A stretch of 15,212 nt of DNA from Eubacterium limosum (GTDB taxonomy: Bacteria; Bacillota; Clostridia; Eubacteriales; Eubacteriaceae), in the NCBI GenBank assembly GCA_959020865.1, contig CAUEUD010000079.1, positions 1 through 15,212 on the forward strand. The letters are read 5' to 3'. Positions 13,513-15,212 of the stretch are shown piece by piece. The translations under genes were made by a program, and so were the position numbers. Within the stretch, counting starts at the first letter, position 1, and the number at the start of each line of letters is the position of its first letter. The notes under the pieces were generated by a model that was given only the letters and a program-made list of their open reading frames with translations, made no database searches and was not told where the DNA came from.

Positions 13513-14238
13513 TTATTCCTCCTTTTTCTTTCTGGAAACCATGAATATGACGATCGCGACCACAGCGATGAGGACACAGACACACGCCACGATCAGGTAT
13601 GGGCTGACGCCCTTAAGGCCGGTGTTCGGGCCGGTGGCGCCGGGGTTTGTAATGCTCTGAACCAGGCGCTCGATCACATTTCCACCGCCGCTGCTGCCCG
13701 GCGCTGCCGGATCGGTTGTGGACGCGGTGAAGACAAGCTGGATCTCGCCGGTCTGCTTCATGTAGCTGTTGCCTGTGGAGTTTCCCTCCAGCTCCAGGCT
13801 AATGTCGATCACATCGCTCTGTCCCTGGGCGAGGGTATCTAACAGAATGTTGTTGCTTTCATCTAAGTACTTTTCACCGGCTGAGGTGTTCTTGGCGGTT
13901 CCGCCGCCGATGATGGTGGTAAAAAAGGGCTGGCCGTTTTTGCTGATGACAAAATCATACACAGCCTGGGAATCGGCGGTTTTGCTGGCGATGTTGTCCA
14001 GGATTTCCGCGCTCATATAAAACTTCATCTCGCTGCTGTCCTCGTTTTTGAGGGTGAGGCTGATGGTGCGTTTTTCGCCGGGCAGCATATCGTCAAAGCT
14101 CTCGGCGTCGCCGCTCACATCGGTGACAAACTTTTCGGCCTGCCCCTTAAAGGTAATGGTCTCAGCGGCGGAGGCTGTCAGCCCGGTGGCCAGCAGGAGT
14201 GCCAGTGTGATCAAAAGGGTGATACATTTCTTTTTCAT
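13513..14238 (-). CDS. Sec-exported, membrane-anchored TasA-domain-like protein with GPNTG motif (241 aa)
   Basis: This is an exported surface protein. It has an ordinary Sec leader ending TASAA (about 1-25), not the SipW class. A beta-rich domain follows (about 28-172) with MLPGEKRTISLTLKNEDSSEMKF, a pattern seen in TasA-like domains where a PG precedes a strand of T/S-x-L-x-L-x-N. A Gly/Ser spacer precedes GPNTG (203-207), then a hydrophobic helix (about 212-234) and the tail SRKKKEE. The layout copies a sortase signal, but the motif is GPNTG rather than LPXTG and no sortase lies in the window, so it may simply stay membrane-anchored. The start ATG follows AGGAGG with 7-nt spacing, 11 bp after the 14250 gene. 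It is the middle gene of the 14918-12638 operon and a plausible membrane base for the fibres (inference). Confidence 0.82.
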   Translation of the reverse strand: MKKKCITLLITLALLLATGLTASAAETITFKGQAEKFVTDVSGDAESFDDMLPGEKRTISLTLKNEDSSEMKFYMSAEILDNIASKTADSQAVYDFVISKNGQPFFTTIIGGGTAKNTSAGEKYLDESNNILLDTLAQGQSDVIDISLELEGNSTGNSYMKQTGEIQLVFTASTTDPAAPGSSGGGNVIERLVQSITNPGATGPNTGLKGVSPYLIVACVCVLIAVVAIVIFMVSRKKKEE

Positions 14239-14249
14239 GACTTTTCCTC

Positions 14250-14918
14250 CTACTGTTCGGTATAGCCTGTCAGGTTGCCGTCTGCGTCAAATTTCGGGTC
14301 GATGCCCCATTCGGCCAGCATGGCTTTCTGAGCCGCCTCTGCCTGGATGGCGTCGGCCTCAAAGGTGATGTTGGCGCTGTAGCCTGCGTAGGCGTTGCTG
14401 TTCTCTTCGACTTTATCCTTGAGGATGGTAAAGCGGTCCATGACGTTTTCGGTGGTGGTATCGCCTTCTACCTTCCGGGTGTAATAACAGTAGATGACTT
14501 CAGGCTCTTCGGGGTCTTCCTCGATGAGCCAGAGGCTGCTGTCGCACTGGATACCGATCTCTTTTGGGGAAAGTGTGAAGTCTTTCTTTCCGTCTTTGTC
14601 CATCCAGCTGCGGTTGATGGTGACACGGATATAGCTGTCTTTGCTGCCCACGTCGGTCTTGACAGCGACCTGCTGGCGCACGGTATCGCCGGGCATGCCG
14701 GCGTACTGGTAGCCTGCCTTGGTGTCCCCGGCTGCGTCCATGCTTTTAACGCCTTTGGCGTCTTTATCTCCGTTCTGCACGATTTTGATGCCCAGCTCTG
14801 CAGCGGACACGTCTTTGTTGGTGGTTGTCGAGGCTACAAAAGCCGCCATCGTGCTGCCGATTGCTGCCACAATGGCGATAATGGCAATGACGATCAGGAT
14901 ATTTCTTTTCTTTTTCAT
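14250..14918 (-). CDS. SipW-dependent TasA/camelysin-like surface protein (222 aa)
   Basis: This is the fifth SipW-type substrate from the left, the first gene of its operon and the most GC-rich of the five. The leader is MKKKRN, a hydrophobic core at about 7-22, then GSTMAAFVASTTTNKDVSAAELG, which keeps the G-S/G-T-x-A layout of the class. The mature domain has GMPGDTVRQQVAV, SYIRVTINRSW, an IYCYYTRKVEGD strand with NVMDRFTIL, and the closing YSANITFEADAIQAE. Two cysteines (in GIQCDSS and IYCYY) could pair outside the cell. The start ATG follows AAGGAG with 9-nt spacing. The promoter is the repeat-type site at 14987-15020. Co-transcription with two membrane-anchored proteins suggests it may be the subunit that contacts the cell surface, which is inference. 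Confidence 0.85.
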   Translation of the reverse strand: MKKKRNILIVIAIIAIVAAIGSTMAAFVASTTTNKDVSAAELGIKIVQNGDKDAKGVKSMDAAGDTKAGYQYAGMPGDTVRQQVAVKTDVGSKDSYIRVTINRSWMDKDGKKDFTLSPKEIGIQCDSSLWLIEEDPEEPEVIYCYYTRKVEGDTTTENVMDRFTILKDKVEENSNAYAGYSANITFEADAIQAEAAQKAMLAEWGIDPKFDADGNLTGYTEQ

Positions 14919-14986
14919 TGGATTCCGCTCCTTATATCAATTGATTTAAAGGGTTTTCACCTCGATATTCTGCGATCTTTACTATG

Positions 14987-15020
14987 ATTATACGCGGAAT
15001 TTGTCACACAGCAGTCACAC
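14987..15020 (-). promoter_or_regulatory. SARP-type operator and promoter (site D)
   Basis: The minus strand reads TGTGACT-GCTG-TGTGACA, then AATTCCGCG (9 bp), then TATAAT (complement of 14987-14992). The heptamers are at 15013-15019 and 15002-15008, 11 bp apart. It drives the 14918-12638 operon with a leader of about 60 nt. Confidence 0.75.
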
Positions 15021-15212
15021 ATCACGGAACAGACCGAAACTTTGCTTCCTTTTATGTTACCACATTTTGGCCTTTTTTTCAATTTTAAAATCAGGTCTTT
15101 TAGCGTGTCGACAAATGCTGTCATGAACCGGCAAAGCGTTAAAAAGAGGACGGTTAATTGAGAATCGTCTCTTGCTTTAACTTTACAACCATATTTTGAC
15201 TTTGTCCACAGC
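15021..15212. other. non-coding right edge, no accepted gene
   Basis: There are no convincing genes or hairpins in this stretch. On the minus strand TTGAAA (complement of 15077-15082) and TAACAT (complement of 15054-15059) are 17 bp apart and could be a constitutive promoter firing into the 14918 operon from upstream of site D. The match is ordinary for AT-rich DNA, so I give it little weight. Confidence 0.3.

Noticed and set aside
13511..13585. Longer start for the 12638 gene
   Set aside because: The extra 25 residues are not leader-like and overlap the end of the 13513 gene. AGGAGG sits correctly before the ATG at 13510.
15054..15161. 35-codon plus-strand ORF at the right edge
   Set aside because: No ribosome site, no recognisable composition, and no supporting neighbours.
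1..15212. Prophage, insertion sequence, CRISPR, tRNA or rRNA
   Set aside because: I found no transposase or integrase, no inverted-repeat ends, no spaced repeats beyond the promoter motif, and no cloverleaf or ribosomal sequence.

Overview
The window looks like the chromosome of a low-to-mid GC Gram-positive anaerobe of the Clostridia, perhaps a Eubacterium-like species. This rests on AGGAGG-type ribosome sites, TATAAT -10 boxes, a SipW-type signal peptidase with TasA/camelysin-like substrates, a DegV protein and a BTAD-type regulator. The species assignment is inference. Apart from a DegV gene at the left edge, every gene I accept is on the minus strand.

Layout by position. 34-864 (+) is a DegV family gene with an unresolved 5' end. 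900-1373 (-) is a small unknown two-gene unit. 1488-1703 (-) is a short protein with its own promoter. 1838-3364 (-) is a pair of SipW-dependent fibre-type proteins. 3484-4188 (-) is a third one, transcribed alone. 4334-10604 (-) is an operon in the order: giant secreted fibro-slime/CnaB-like/VWA protein, SipW signal peptidase, fourth SipW-type substrate. 10782-12423 (-) encodes a SARP/BTAD regulator with a degenerate GGDEF-like C-terminus, followed by a small partner. 12638-14918 (-) is a three-gene operon: fifth SipW-type substrate, a membrane-anchored protein ending in a GPNTG-hydrophobic-KKK region, and a membrane-anchored InlB/MucBP-like protein.

The genes appear to form one surface-fibre system: one ER-type signal peptidase (SipW), five substrates with SipW-class leaders, one very large secreted adhesin-like protein, two membrane-tethered proteins that could be anchors or accessories, and one regulator. 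No sortase is present.

The most notable observation is a promoter design repeated five times, at 1740-1773, 3432-3465, 4244-4277, 10687-10720 and 14987-15020. Read on the minus strand it is TGTGACn-N4-TGTGACn-N9-TATAAT. The two heptamers are direct repeats 11 bp apart, and the 3' one ends 9 bp before the -10 box. This matches the operator geometry known for actinobacterial SARPs. It precedes every structural transcription unit, while the regulator operon itself has an ordinary TTTACA-N17-TATAAT promoter. I infer a self-contained SARP regulon controlling a SipW/TasA-like matrix. Four copies match well and the one at 1740-1773 is weaker. A second link is that the small protein under that weak site (1488-1703) shares a 'WQG' domain with the small partner encoded behind the regulator (10782-11204).
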